Of a DNA stretch of 23,640 nucleotides, positions 1 through 7,986 are shown piece after piece. Each line of letters starts with the position of its first letter. Within the stretch, counting starts at the first letter, position 1. The stretch spans positions 1 through 23,640 of the forward strand of contig CALFYS010000054.1 in NCBI GenBank assembly GCA_937952245.1. The letters run 5' to 3'. This stretch comes from an uncultured Alphaproteobacteria bacterium (GTDB lineage Bacteria > Pseudomonadota > Alphaproteobacteria > Puniceispirillales > UBA1172). The position numbers were made by a program, and so were the translations under genes. Under the pieces are notes generated by a model. That model made no database searches. It saw nothing but the letters and a program-made list of their open reading frames with translations, and was not told the DNA's origin.

Positions 1-15
1 ATCAGGGGCATCATC

Positions 16-276
16 ATGATCAAGAAATCCATGACCATCCGAGGCCACCGCACCTCAATTTCATTGGAAGCCCCGTTTTGGGATTACCTGCAACAGGTCG
101 CTCAATCCCGCGGCCTATCGGTCAGCGCCCTTGTGGCGGAGATTGATGATCAGCGCACCCAAGCCTTGATGGCTGGGCAAAACAAAGAGGGCGAAACCGA
201 CATGGCCACAGGCGGGCTTTCCAGCATGATCAGGGTTTATCTTTTGCAAGCGGCGTTAAATACCGCCCAAAAATAA
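16..276 (+). CDS. Ribbon-helix-helix domain protein (RHH_4-like)
   Basis: This small 86-residue protein is probably a DNA-binding protein of the ribbon-helix-helix type. It matches the common alphaproteobacterial pattern: a basic N-terminal strand (KKSMTIRGHRTSISLE), then FWDYLQQVAQSRGLSVSALVAEID as the two helices, and a C-terminal SSMIRVYLLQ segment. The strand-helix-helix order is what I see; the link to the RHH_4 family comes from memory of that pattern. The ATG at 16 has AGGGG at 4-8, a good Shine-Dalgarno distance, so it is preferred over the ATG at 31. The frame is open to the left edge, so an upstream start cannot be fully excluded. Relatives are often mislabelled as aryl-sulfate sulfotransferase subunits. 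Target genes are unknown. It is separated by about 200 nt from the next gene and need not be linked to it. Confidence 0.8.
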   Translation: MIKKSMTIRGHRTSISLEAPFWDYLQQVAQSRGLSVSALVAEIDDQRTQALMAGQNKEGETDMATGGLSSMIRVYLLQAALNTAQK

Positions 277-406
277 TTAAGGCGAAAAACCACAACCTGA
301 AAACTGGTAAAACAAGACAGATTTTAGTCGCCCCGACCACGATAGTGCCGTCAATTAAATTTAGGCTAATTTCAAAATTTGAGTTAATCTGATCTTCAAT
401 AACCAC

Positions 407-423
407 GTGAACCCTATGTTCAC
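407..423. promoter_or_regulatory. Perfect 17-bp dyad upstream of the amidotransferase gene
   Basis: The sequence GTGAAC-CCTAT-GTTCAC is a perfect inverted repeat with 6-bp arms and a 5-bp centre, 51 nt before the chosen start at 474. Its size and place fit an operator for a dimeric regulator of the amidotransferase-hydantoinase pair, but no regulator is assigned. The rest of 277-473 is AT-rich and contains another short dyad, TCAAAATTTGA at 372-382. I could not fit a convincing -35/-10 pair. Confidence 0.35.
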
Positions 424-473
424 CAATAGTGTTGCCAGCCTATCAGCGCGGCAACCATCAGATGGAGGCGGTC

Positions 474-1214
474 ATGCGTCTAGGAATTCTACAGGCTGGC
501 GAGAACAGTAAAAATATGCCCGAAGGCACGCCTGCCTATCCTGAATTATTCACCGGTCTTTTTGATCGCGCTGGAGCTGGCTTTGACATCACTTTTGTGC
601 AAGTCCGGTTGGGCGAATTCCCGCAATCGGTTGATGAATATAACGCCTATCTTGTCACTGGCAGCGCCGCCGGCGTTTATGATGAATTGGATTGGATCGC
701 TCCATTGGAAGATTTCATCCGCTCCGCCTATGCCGCGGGCAAACCTCTGGCTGGGATTTGCTTTGGCCACCAGGTGATCGCCAATGCCCTTGGCGGTAAG
801 GCTGAAAAATCAGAAAAAGGATGGGGTTGCGGTGTCAGAACACTGCCGATTATTGATAAAGGCCATATCTTCACCCAAGATGACCAAGACTCCACCCTTC
901 TTTATATGCACCAAGACCAAGTCACCCAAGCCCCGCCGGAGGCTACGGTTCTGATCGGGGATGATTTCTGCCCTGTTGCCAGTTTCGCCATTGGTGATCA
1001 GGTCTTGTGTTTCCAAGGCCATCCTGAGTTTACCCCGCAAGTGATCGCGGGCATCACTGATTTACGGCAAGATGACATTGGCGCCGAACGTGCCGCCCAA
1101 TGCCACGCCAGCCTTGCCACCCCCCATGAAGGGGATGACATTGGCCGTTTGATCACAGCATTCCTGATCAACGCCGCCAAGCAAACTGAACAAGCAGCCA
1201 CCCAAGCAGTCTAG
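474..1214 (+). CDS. Stand-alone class I glutamine amidotransferase
   Basis: This 246-residue protein is a free-standing glutamine amidotransferase domain of the GMP-synthase/COG0518 type, which releases ammonia from glutamine (or cleaves a gamma-glutamyl bond) in the cytoplasm. The nucleophile elbow GICFGHQ places the catalytic Cys at residue 96, and QGHPEF gives the His183-Glu185 pair, so the triad is intact. No synthetase domain is fused to it. I chose the ATG at 474 because GGAGG lies at 464-468 and the protein then begins MRLGILQAG, a normal first beta strand. A GTG at 429 and an ATG at 462 are in frame but would add an unlikely leader. The hydantoinase-like gene begins 10 nt after its stop, so the two are probably co-transcribed. 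The physiological substrate is not known. Confidence 0.85.
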   Translation: MRLGILQAGENSKNMPEGTPAYPELFTGLFDRAGAGFDITFVQVRLGEFPQSVDEYNAYLVTGSAAGVYDELDWIAPLEDFIRSAYAAGKPLAGICFGHQVIANALGGKAEKSEKGWGCGVRTLPIIDKGHIFTQDDQDSTLLYMHQDQVTQAPPEATVLIGDDFCPVASFAIGDQVLCFQGHPEFTPQVIAGITDLRQDDIGAERAAQCHASLATPHEGDDIGRLITAFLINAAKQTEQAATQAV

Positions 1215-1224
1215 AGTTTTTTTC

Positions 1225-3273
1225 ATGCGCTATATTCTCGGTCTGGATACAGGCGGAACCTTTACGGATGCCGCGATTATTGATGCTGAAAGCGGCGTGT
1301 TGATGGCGAAGGCCAAATCGCCCACCACACGGCATGATCTTTCCATTGGTCTTGGCCATGCCATTAATCAAGTGGTCAACAGCCTTAACGAAGACCAGCG
1401 GCAAGCCATCAGCCGGGTCAGCCTTTCCACCACCCTTGCCACCAATGCCGTGGTGGAAGGCATGGGCGGGCGTGTTGGCCTGATCATGATCGGGTTTGAA
1501 CCATCAGCCCTTGAGCGCAATAACCTCGGGCAAGTGATTAATGAAGACCCGGTGATCTTTGTTGCTGGCGGCCATAAATCAGACGCGAAACCGCAGGCGG
1601 AACTGGATGTCTCCGCTCTCGATGATTTTATTGAAAAGCATAAAGATGACATCAGCGCGGTGGCCATCGCGGGGCATTTTGCGGTTCGGAATCCTGAACA
1701 TGAACTGGCGGCGCGTGATTATCTTCGGCAAAAAACAGATTGGCCCGTGACCTGCAGTCATGAATTGTCATCGGCATTAGGGGGGCCGAAACGCGCCCTC
1801 ACCGCATTGCTGAACGCGCGTTTGATTAATTTGCTCGACCGCCAGATCACCGCCACCGCGGAAATCATCAAAACCGCCAATCTCAACGCTGATTTGATGG
1901 TGGTCAAAGGTGATGGCTCATTGGTCAGTGCTGATTTTGCCCGCCTTCGTCCGGTGGAAACCATTCTTTCCGGCCCTGCCGCCAGCCTTTCTGGGGCGGC
2001 GCATTTGGTGGGGGAACAAAACGCCCTTGTTGCTGATATTGGCGGCACCACCACCGATATTGCTGTTTTGGAAAGCGGTTACCCCCGCCTGTCGGAACAT
2101 GGCGCCACCATCGGCGGATGGTCAACCATGGTGGAAGCGGCAGACATAAGAACAGGCGGTCTTGGCGGCGATAGTGAAGTCCGGCTTGTTGATCGCGGCA
2201 TGATCGGCGGTGTCCGCCTTGGACCACGGCGGGTTATTCCCATCTCTGTTTTGGCCGCTTCCCATGACCAGATCAACACCTGGCTTGAATCGCAATTGCT
2301 CAACCCCGTGGCCAGTGAAACCGACGCCCGCTTTGTCTTGCCGTTGTTTGAAGGTGAGCCGCCAACATGGTTGACCCGCTCTGAAACCCGCATGGCGATC
2401 ACCTGCCGCGACCAAGGGTTAAAGCCCATCGCAGAATTGGCGGAAACACGATTGGCCCTAGGGGCGATTGATCGCCTTGTCAGCCGTGGTTTAATCGCCA
2501 TCTCCGCCTTCACCCCAACCGATGCCGCTTTAATTACAGGCGCTTTTTCAGGTTATGATCGTGATATTGCCCTGAAAGCCGCGGAATTAATGGCACGGCA
2601 ACGAAGCGGGGCGGGCACGCCGCAAGCCGCCAATGCTGAACATTTCGCCAAGATGGTGTTGGAACGCCTGACGGTGCAATCATCTCTTGCCCTGCTTGAC
2701 AGTGCTTTTGCCCATCAAGGCAAAGGGGAGAACGCCGCCAGCAAAAATGCCATTTTGGAATCGCTGATTGTTGAGGCCAGTCAAACCGCCCATGATAACA
2801 CCGCAACACATGGCGATGATCAAGGCCAGACCGATGCTTTGGTCAGCACCTCCATTCGGCTCAATTATCCTTTGATTGCTTTGGGTGCCTCCGCCCATTG
2901 CCATTACCCCACCATCGCAAAAGCCATGGGGGCAGAATTGGTGGTGCCGGAAGATGCTGATGTTGCGGGGGCGGTGGGTGCCGCCGCGGGTTCAATCCGC
3001 CAGCGGTCGAGCATCACCGTCACCATGCCAAGCGATGGGACGTATCGAGTGCATTTGCTGTCCGGGCCAATGGATTTCAATTCAATGGATGCCGCCCTCA
3101 ATCACGCGGAGGAATGCGCCAAAGAAGATGCTCAAGAAAAAGCTGAAACCGCCGGCGCAAAGGGGATTGTTGTCTCCGCTGACCGCAAGGTTAAGATCGT
3201 GCAATTAAGCGCGGATAAAACCTTATTTATCGAGGCCACGATCTCAGGTCTGGCCACCGGCACCCAGCGATAA
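1225..3273 (+). CDS. HyuA-type hydantoinase/oxoprolinase family protein
   Basis: This 682-residue protein has the full HyuA architecture: a Hydant_A_N domain (about residues 1-180) and a Hydantoinase_A domain (about 190-480), then a less conserved C-terminal part. It carries the ASKHA ATP-binding signatures GLDTGGTFTD (residues 6-15) and ADIGGTTTDIA (270-280), plus ETILSGPAAS around 245-254. Family members couple ATP hydrolysis to opening cyclic amides (N-methylhydantoin, 5-oxoproline) or to carboxylation in acetone/acetophenone carboxylases. The usual partner HyuB is not adjacent; an amidotransferase lies upstream instead, with a 10-nt gap. There is no clear Shine-Dalgarno, only GAG at 1214-1216, so translation may be coupled. 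The exact substrate cannot be read from the sequence. Confidence 0.85.
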   Translation: MRYILGLDTGGTFTDAAIIDAESGVLMAKAKSPTTRHDLSIGLGHAINQVVNSLNEDQRQAISRVSLSTTLATNAVVEGMGGRVGLIMIGFEPSALERNNLGQVINEDPVIFVAGGHKSDAKPQAELDVSALDDFIEKHKDDISAVAIAGHFAVRNPEHELAARDYLRQKTDWPVTCSHELSSALGGPKRALTALLNARLINLLDRQITATAEIIKTANLNADLMVVKGDGSLVSADFARLRPVETILSGPAASLSGAAHLVGEQNALVADIGGTTTDIAVLESGYPRLSEHGATIGGWSTMVEAADIRTGGLGGDSEVRLVDRGMIGGVRLGPRRVIPISVLAASHDQINTWLESQLLNPVASETDARFVLPLFEGEPPTWLTRSETRMAITCRDQGLKPIAELAETRLALGAIDRLVSRGLIAISAFTPTDAALITGAFSGYDRDIALKAAELMARQRSGAGTPQAANAEHFAKMVLERLTVQSSLALLDSAFAHQGKGENAASKNAILESLIVEASQTAHDNTATHGDDQGQTDALVSTSIRLNYPLIALGASAHCHYPTIAKAMGAELVVPEDADVAGAVGAAAGSIRQRSSITVTMPSDGTYRVHLLSGPMDFNSMDAALNHAEECAKEDAQEKAETAGAKGIVVSADRKVKIVQLSADKTLFIEATISGLATGTQR

Positions 3274-3323
3274 TTCCTGCGATAACATCAACGACCAACA
3301 AAATTTTAGGAAACAAATGGCGA

Positions 3324-3400
3324 TGGTGGGCCTGGAGGGACTTGAACCCCCAACAACACCGTTATGAGCGGTGCGTTCTAACCAATTGAACTACAGGCCC
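3324..3400 (-). tRNA. tRNA with CAU anticodon, probably tRNA-Ile2 (lysidine-modified)
   Basis: Read on the minus strand, this 77-nt gene folds as a complete cloverleaf: acceptor GGGCCTG/CAGGCCC, D stem GTTC/GAAC, anticodon stem CACCG/CGGTG with loop CTCATAA, T stem GGGGG/CCCTC with loop TTCAAGT, discriminator A and an encoded CCA. The CAU anticodon could mean elongator Met or the AUA-reading Ile2 that needs TilS lysidine modification. C4-G69, U12-A23, C29-G41 and A73 are all present and match known E. coli tRNA-Ile identity elements, so Ile2 is favoured. It is not an initiator, because the first pair is G-C. It lies 16 nt after the rpoD stop on the same strand and is likely processed from that transcript. 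I see no T-rich terminator before the convergent hydantoinase gene. Confidence 0.92.
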
Positions 3401-3416
3401 TATCGCAAGTGGGTGA

Positions 3417-5432
3417 TTACCCTTCCAAGAAACTCCGCAATTTACGCGACCGTGACGGATGCTTCAACTTCCGAAGCGCTTTGGCCTCGATCTGTCGGAT
3501 GCGTTCACGGGTAACGCTAAATTGCTGGCCAACTTCTTCAAGCGTATGGTCTGTATTCATGCCAATGCCAAAGCGCATCCGCAAGACACGTTCTTCACGG
3601 GCGGTCAAACTGGCCAATACTCTTGTGGTGGTTTCACGCAAATTGGAATGAATCGCCGCATCAAGAGGTTGAACCGCGTTTTTATCTTCGATGAAATCAC
3701 CAAGATGGCTATCTTCTTCATCCCCTACAGGCGTTTCAAGGCTAATCGGTTCTTTCGCGATTTTCAGCACTTTGCGCACTTTATCAATCGGCATGGAAAG
3801 CTTTTCCGCCAATTCTTCAGGGGTTGGCTCACGGCCAATTTCATGCAGCATATGACGTGATGTACGCGTCAATTTGTTAATGGTTTCAATCATATGCACT
3901 GGAATTCGGATGGTCCGCGCCTGATCCGCGATCGAACGGGTGATGGCCTGACGAATCCACCATGTCGCATAGGTTGAAAACTTATAGCCGCGGCGATATT
4001 CAAATTTATCAACAGCCTTCATCAGGCCGATATTGCCCTCTTGAATCAAATCAAGGAATTGCAGCCCGCGGTTGGTGTATTTCTTGGCGATGGAGATCAC
4101 CAAACGCAAATTGGCTTCCACCATCTCTTTTTTAGCGCGGGCAGCTTCACGTTCACCGCGCTGAACCACCTGAACCAATTCTTTAAACTCAGGCACGGTC
4201 ATGCCAATTTCGGTCATCATTTGGGAAATATCCTTGCGGATTTCAGTGACCTCTTTTTCATATTTGGTCATCAATTTTTCCCATGCCTTTGTATTGGCAT
4301 CTTCGCCCGGCCACTGGCTCAACAATTCAGACCCTGCCCAATGCTGAAGGAATTGTGGACGCTTAATCCCTGACTTTTCAGCCAACCGCAACAATTGGCC
4401 TTCCAATGAAGACAAATGACGGTTGAGCGTGAACAATTCATCAAGAAGCGCTTCGATGCGGCCGGTGTTCAGAATAATGCCATCCATCTGTTCGATCAGA
4501 AGAATGCGCAATTCCTGATAACGGGTTTCGGTTTTCACCGAAGGCTGGCTGCCACGCTTGATTGTGCTGATCCGGCGATCCCGCAAGGTCGCTAATTCTT
4601 TATAGGTGACGGCCACTTGGTCAACCATGCTGACAACATCATCACGGACGGAATCTTCCATGGCGGCAAGGGAGAGGCTCATATCATCGGCTTCGGCCTT
4701 ATCACCGTCGCCTTCGGTGTTTTCTTCACCGTTTTCAGCGTTTTCCTGCTCCTCGTCTTCGTCCTCGTCTTCTTCGGCATCATCAACCGCGTTTTCCAAA
4801 ACGTCGCCTGATCCCATTTCATCGGGCAAGCCCGGGTCATTATTCAAACTTGGGTCAGCGTTGGCACGGTTATAAGTGGTGTCGAGATCAATCAGATCGC
4901 GCAGAAGAACTTCACCAGTATCCAGCATATCACGCCAATAAAGAAGCGCGCGGATGGTCAAAGGTGATTCGCAAATACCGCCCAACAGCAATTCACGGCC
5001 AGCTTCAATGCGCTTGGCGATAGCAATTTCACCTTCACGGGTGAGCAGTTCAACACTGCCCATCTCACGCAGATACATCCGCACCGGATCATCAGACCCA
5101 CGGGCTTCATCGGAAAGATTGCCCGAAGATTTCTCATTGCCGTCACTCTCGTCTTCGGCATCATCCGTGTCAGCGTGATCAACAACATTAACGCCGAGGC
5201 TGTTCAGCTCCGCCATCACGTCTTCGATTTGCTCCGAGGTTAACTCGCCTTGAGGCAGGGCTTTGTTCAATTCATCATGGGTAACAAAACCACGCTCTTT
5301 GCCTGTCCGCAACAGCGCTTTGATGGCTTCGGAATTGACGTCAACAACAGGGGTTTCAGGCGTGCCGCTGTCATTCGCCGCATCCATAGCCTCGTTGTTA
5401 TCAGCATCTTTCTTTTGTGATTTTGGCGCCAT
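3417..5432 (-). CDS. rpoD: RNA polymerase sigma factor RpoD (sigma-70)
   Basis: This is the 671-residue primary sigma factor that directs RNA polymerase to housekeeping promoters. Region 1.1 spans about residues 33-85, region 1.2 about 113-170 (DPVRMYLREMGSVELLTREGE), the non-conserved region about 250-400, region 2 about 435-505 with the -10 recognition helix (YKFSTYATWWIRQAI), region 3 about 520-595, and region 4 about 600-660 with the -35-binding helix-turn-helix (LEEVGQQFSVTRERIRQIEAKAL). Residues 215-250 form an extremely acidic low-complexity insert (AEEDEDEDEEQEN...). The gene starts 2 nt after the dnaG stop, with AGGT inside the dnaG end as a weak ribosome site, so it is translationally linked to dnaG. 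The tRNA follows directly. Confidence 0.98.
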   Translation of the reverse strand: MAPKSQKKDADNNEAMDAANDSGTPETPVVDVNSEAIKALLRTGKERGFVTHDELNKALPQGELTSEQIEDVMAELNSLGVNVVDHADTDDAEDESDGNEKSSGNLSDEARGSDDPVRMYLREMGSVELLTREGEIAIAKRIEAGRELLLGGICESPLTIRALLYWRDMLDTGEVLLRDLIDLDTTYNRANADPSLNNDPGLPDEMGSGDVLENAVDDAEEDEDEDEEQENAENGEENTEGDGDKAEADDMSLSLAAMEDSVRDDVVSMVDQVAVTYKELATLRDRRISTIKRGSQPSVKTETRYQELRILLIEQMDGIILNTGRIEALLDELFTLNRHLSSLEGQLLRLAEKSGIKRPQFLQHWAGSELLSQWPGEDANTKAWEKLMTKYEKEVTEIRKDISQMMTEIGMTVPEFKELVQVVQRGEREAARAKKEMVEANLRLVISIAKKYTNRGLQFLDLIQEGNIGLMKAVDKFEYRRGYKFSTYATWWIRQAITRSIADQARTIRIPVHMIETINKLTRTSRHMLHEIGREPTPEELAEKLSMPIDKVRKVLKIAKEPISLETPVGDEEDSHLGDFIEDKNAVQPLDAAIHSNLRETTTRVLASLTAREERVLRMRFGIGMNTDHTLEEVGQQFSVTRERIRQIEAKALRKLKHPSRSRKLRSFLEG

Positions 5433-5434
5433 AA

Positions 5435-7147
5435 TTAACCTGTCATATCCGGTTGAGATCGTCTCATGGGTGATCGGCTTGGTTTCGATTTAGGCTTCGC
5501 GGCCTCTAATCTGATCACTTCCGATAATCGCTTCCTTGCCTCATCTATATTAAGCGATGAAGGGTCAAAACGAATTCGGCTTTCCATCCCCCTCAATAAA
5601 GCTGAGCTCGTTATCTCATTATATCCATATTCACTTAAATGATGGCGAAGACCATCATCGTCAAGGTCTGAATGACTTGATATAACATTTATAACAGTTT
5701 GTCTCAGTTTTTCCATCTTTTCGTCATGAAATTGCAAAACACTGAGTTGTTCATAAAAGTCATCCATCAATTGCGGGTGTTCCACAATCAGCGCAAGGAT
5801 CAATTTTTGGCGCGCGCCAGCAACGGGGCTGGGGCGATTTGACCGTTTATAGCGAATCGCAAACTGCCCCTGGCCATGATCCCGCACCATTTGGCGCATG
5901 GCGCTGATCCGGCGTTCCACTTCATCCCCGATGGATGCTCGCATTTGGCCATTGCTGATCTCACGAACATAACCGCGAATATCCTGCCAAAAAGCCGCGC
6001 GTTGATCCGGCTCATCAAGATTATATTGCTCAGCGGTGCCATCCCACAGCCCATCCATCCATGAAATGGTCTCGCGCAGCAATTGGGCAAAAGCCTCACG
6101 CCCTTGGGTTTTGATCAAATCATCAGGGTCAACCCCCACCGGCAATAAAGCCAAGCGCAAGGTCTTGCCCGGCTCCAATAAAGGCAAAGAGCGGATCAAG
6201 GCTTTCAGCGCCGCCGCTTTGCCAGCGTGGTCACCATCAAAGCAAAGGATTGGTTGATCATCCATCCGCCACAGCAATTTGATCTGTTCTTCGGTTAAGG
6301 CTGTTCCCAAAGGCGCCACCGCCGCCGCCGCCCCCGATTGGTGGATAGCGATCACATCCATATAGCCTTCCGCCACCACCAGCGGCAGGCCTTGCCGCAC
6401 CGCAACCCGCGCCAGCGCCATGCCATATAACGTATGTTTTTTCTGGAAGGTTGGGCTTTCTGCGGAATTAAGATATTTCGGTTGCTGATCATCATCCAAG
6501 GCGCGCGCCCCGAAAGCGATCACTTGCCCGCGATTATCGGTAATCGGAAACATCAAGCGATGGCGGAACATCTGATAGCGGCTTTGGTCACGGTCAGAAA
6601 TGCGCACCAGCCCTGTTTCAATAATCTCATCAGCCGTATGGCCAAATTTCATCAGGCTTTCCTGAAGCCCTGAACGCGGGGCAAAGCCCAAACGAAATGT
6701 TTCAATCGCGCTTTGATCAATGCCGCGTTTTTTCAAATAAGCCACAGCAGGGTTATTGCCATCCAACAGCGCGGATTGGAATTGCCTTGCCGCTTCATCC
6801 ATAATCACCAGCGATTTGTTTCGTTTCGCCGCCAGCTCCGGGTCTTGCGGGCGCGATTGCGGGACTTCCATCCCCGCGGCATCCGCCAATTGCCGCACCG
6901 CGTCCATAAAGCCAAGCCCTTCTTTTTCTCTGAGAAAGGAAATGGCATCACCGCTGACCCCGCAACCAAAGCAATGGTAATAGCCATCGGTATCACGAAC
7001 ATGAAAAGACGGTGTTTTTTCATTATGGAAAGGGCAAAGCCCGGTATGCCGGTCGCCTTTTTTCGTCAATTTAACATGGCGGCCGATCACCTGCGAAAGG
7101 CTTGTGCGACGACGCAATTCATCCATGAAATGTGACGGTAAGGACAT
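5435..7147 (-). CDS. dnaG: DNA primase DnaG
   Basis: This 570-residue primase makes RNA primers for Okazaki fragments and replication restart. The N-terminal CHC2 zinc finger has Cys38, His41, Cys59 and Cys62 (CPFH ... CFGC). The polymerase core and TOPRIM domain show VAEGYMDVIA with Glu260, DGD at 304-306 and VDPDD around 339-343, the metal-binding acidic cluster. The C-terminal 130 residues are the less conserved DnaB-interacting part, ending in a basic tail. The length is at the short end for the family. The ATG at 7147 has GGAG 5 nt upstream. The stop is 2 nt before rpoD, and a good promoter is predicted upstream at 7176-7204. Confidence 0.97.
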   Translation of the reverse strand: MSLPSHFMDELRRRTSLSQVIGRHVKLTKKGDRHTGLCPFHNEKTPSFHVRDTDGYYHCFGCGVSGDAISFLREKEGLGFMDAVRQLADAAGMEVPQSRPQDPELAAKRNKSLVIMDEAARQFQSALLDGNNPAVAYLKKRGIDQSAIETFRLGFAPRSGLQESLMKFGHTADEIIETGLVRISDRDQSRYQMFRHRLMFPITDNRGQVIAFGARALDDDQQPKYLNSAESPTFQKKHTLYGMALARVAVRQGLPLVVAEGYMDVIAIHQSGAAAAVAPLGTALTEEQIKLLWRMDDQPILCFDGDHAGKAAALKALIRSLPLLEPGKTLRLALLPVGVDPDDLIKTQGREAFAQLLRETISWMDGLWDGTAEQYNLDEPDQRAAFWQDIRGYVREISNGQMRASIGDEVERRISAMRQMVRDHGQGQFAIRYKRSNRPSPVAGARQKLILALIVEHPQLMDDFYEQLSVLQFHDEKMEKLRQTVINVISSHSDLDDDGLRHHLSEYGYNEITSSALLRGMESRIRFDPSSLNIDEARKRLSEVIRLEAAKPKSKPSRSPMRRSQPDMTG

Positions 7148-7175
7148 TTCAGCTCCAGCTTAACGTGATGGTTTG

Positions 7176-7204
7176 AGTATGGCATGGCCAGCGCGTAATG
7201 CCAA
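7176..7204 (-). promoter_or_regulatory. Predicted sigma-70 promoter of dnaG-rpoD
   Basis: On the minus strand there is TTGGCA (7199-7204), a 17-nt spacer and CATACT (7176-7181). The -35 matches consensus at 5 of 6 positions and the -10 at 4 of 6, with ideal spacing. Transcription would begin about 20 nt before the dnaG ATG, leaving a short leader that includes the GGAG ribosome site. Confidence 0.5.
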
Positions 7205-7208
7205 TCCA

Positions 7209-7227
7209 CAGCAGGATAATCCTACTG
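7209..7227. promoter_or_regulatory. 19-bp dyad next to the dnaG promoter
   Basis: CAGCAGGATAATCCTACTG is a 19-bp inverted repeat with a single central base and one mismatched pair. It ends 4 bp upstream of the predicted dnaG -35 hexamer (7199-7204). The one-base centre makes an RNA hairpin unlikely, so it looks like a DNA operator for a dimeric protein. No regulator is assigned. Confidence 0.4.
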
Positions 7228-7261
7228 GTTGCAACAGCCTCAATTTGATTGCTTTAAAGGC

Positions 7262-7720
7262 TTATTGCCCCAACAGCCGTGCTTTGATCGCGCCACTGGC
7301 CGCGCCAAAATCCATCTGGCCAGCATAATGTTCCTTAAGATGGCCCATCACCTTGCCCATATCTTTAATCGATTCGGCACCTGTGGATTGTATCGCCGCT
7401 GAAATCGCATCAGCAACCGCGGCTTCATCCATTTGTTCGGGCAAGAATGTTTTGATAATGACGATTTCATCATCTTCAGATTGCGCCAGTTCTTCGCGGC
7501 CGCCCTCACGGTACATTTTGGCTGATTCCTGACGCTGCTTGATCATCGTCTGCAGCATAGACAGGATTTCATCATCGCTGATCCCATCAGTATTCCCTTT
7601 GCTTCTGGCGGCAATATCTTTGTCTTTCAACGCCGCTGTGATCAGACGAAGAGTGCTGACTTCTTTTGCTTCTCCAGCCTTCAACGCCGACTTCAAAGAA
7701 GATTGAATTGTATCACGCAT
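7262..7720 (-). CDS. yqeY: GatB/YqeY domain-containing protein
   Basis: This 152-residue protein is the stand-alone YqeY family, related to the tail domain of GatB, the tRNA-dependent amidotransferase subunit. It shows the typical start (MRDTIQSSLKSALKAGEAKEVSTLRLI), a middle IKQRQESAKMYREGGREELAQSE segment and a C-terminal helical domain ending MDFGAASGAIKARL. The family length is about 150 residues, so it is complete. Its molecular role is unsettled; it may bind tRNA or tRNA-dependent enzymes. The ATG has AGGGA 6 nt upstream. It precedes dnaG and rpoD by 114 nt on the same strand, a neighbourhood common in bacteria, and may be read through into them. The C-terminal GatB-like region carries no catalytic motif that I can see. 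Confidence 0.93.
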   Translation of the reverse strand: MRDTIQSSLKSALKAGEAKEVSTLRLITAALKDKDIAARSKGNTDGISDDEILSMLQTMIKQRQESAKMYREGGREELAQSEDDEIVIIKTFLPEQMDEAAVADAISAAIQSTGAESIKDMGKVMGHLKEHYAGQMDFGAASGAIKARLLGQ

Positions 7721-7849
7721 CTGATTCCCTCATGGTTTAACTGCAGGGGTTACCTTGGGTTTAAAGCGGTTCATTTGACCCGCCTATTCAAAAGTACAGC
7801 CCTTTTAAACGAAGGCTGGATGAACATCAAGAAAAGAACAAAACCCGCT

Positions 7850-7876
7850 GATTTGCGCTGATTAATTCAGCAAATC
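7850..7876. repeat. Hairpin in the yqeY-carA divergent spacer
   Basis: The arms GATTT-gc-GCTGA and TCAGC-AAATC pair over 10 bp around a TTAAT loop, with a 2-nt bulge. It lies 55 nt upstream of the predicted carA -35, inside the 266-nt spacer between the divergent yqeY and carA genes. It could be a protein site or an extruding hairpin. No T tract follows on either strand, so it is not a classic terminator. Elsewhere the spacer shows only the predicted carA promoter. Confidence 0.35.
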
Positions 7877-7930
7877 CATTTTATGCAAAATACAAGATGA
7901 TGGTTTTAAAAAATTGATTGTCGGTATATC

Positions 7931-7959
7931 TTGACGTTTAGCAAGCGATCGCATAGAAG
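7931..7959 (+). promoter_or_regulatory. Predicted sigma-70 promoter of carAB
   Basis: TTGACG (7931-7936) is followed by a 17-nt spacer and TAGAAG (7954-7959). The -35 matches consensus at 5 of 6 positions; the -10 is weaker. The predicted transcript starts near 7966, directly before the AAGGGG ribosome site at 7972-7977. That leaves no room for a leader-peptide attenuator. Confidence 0.55.
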
Positions 7960-7986
7960 ATCAAAAATCTTAAGGGGCTCATCGCT

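Noticed and set aside
429..473. GTG start at 429 for the amidotransferase
   Set aside because: The added 15 residues precede the normal first beta strand, and GGAGG at 464-468 is placed for the ATG at 474.
3267..3285. GCGATAA direct repeat at the hydantoinase stop
   Set aside because: Two 7-bp copies separated by 5 bp are too short to mean more than chance, and no element is attached.
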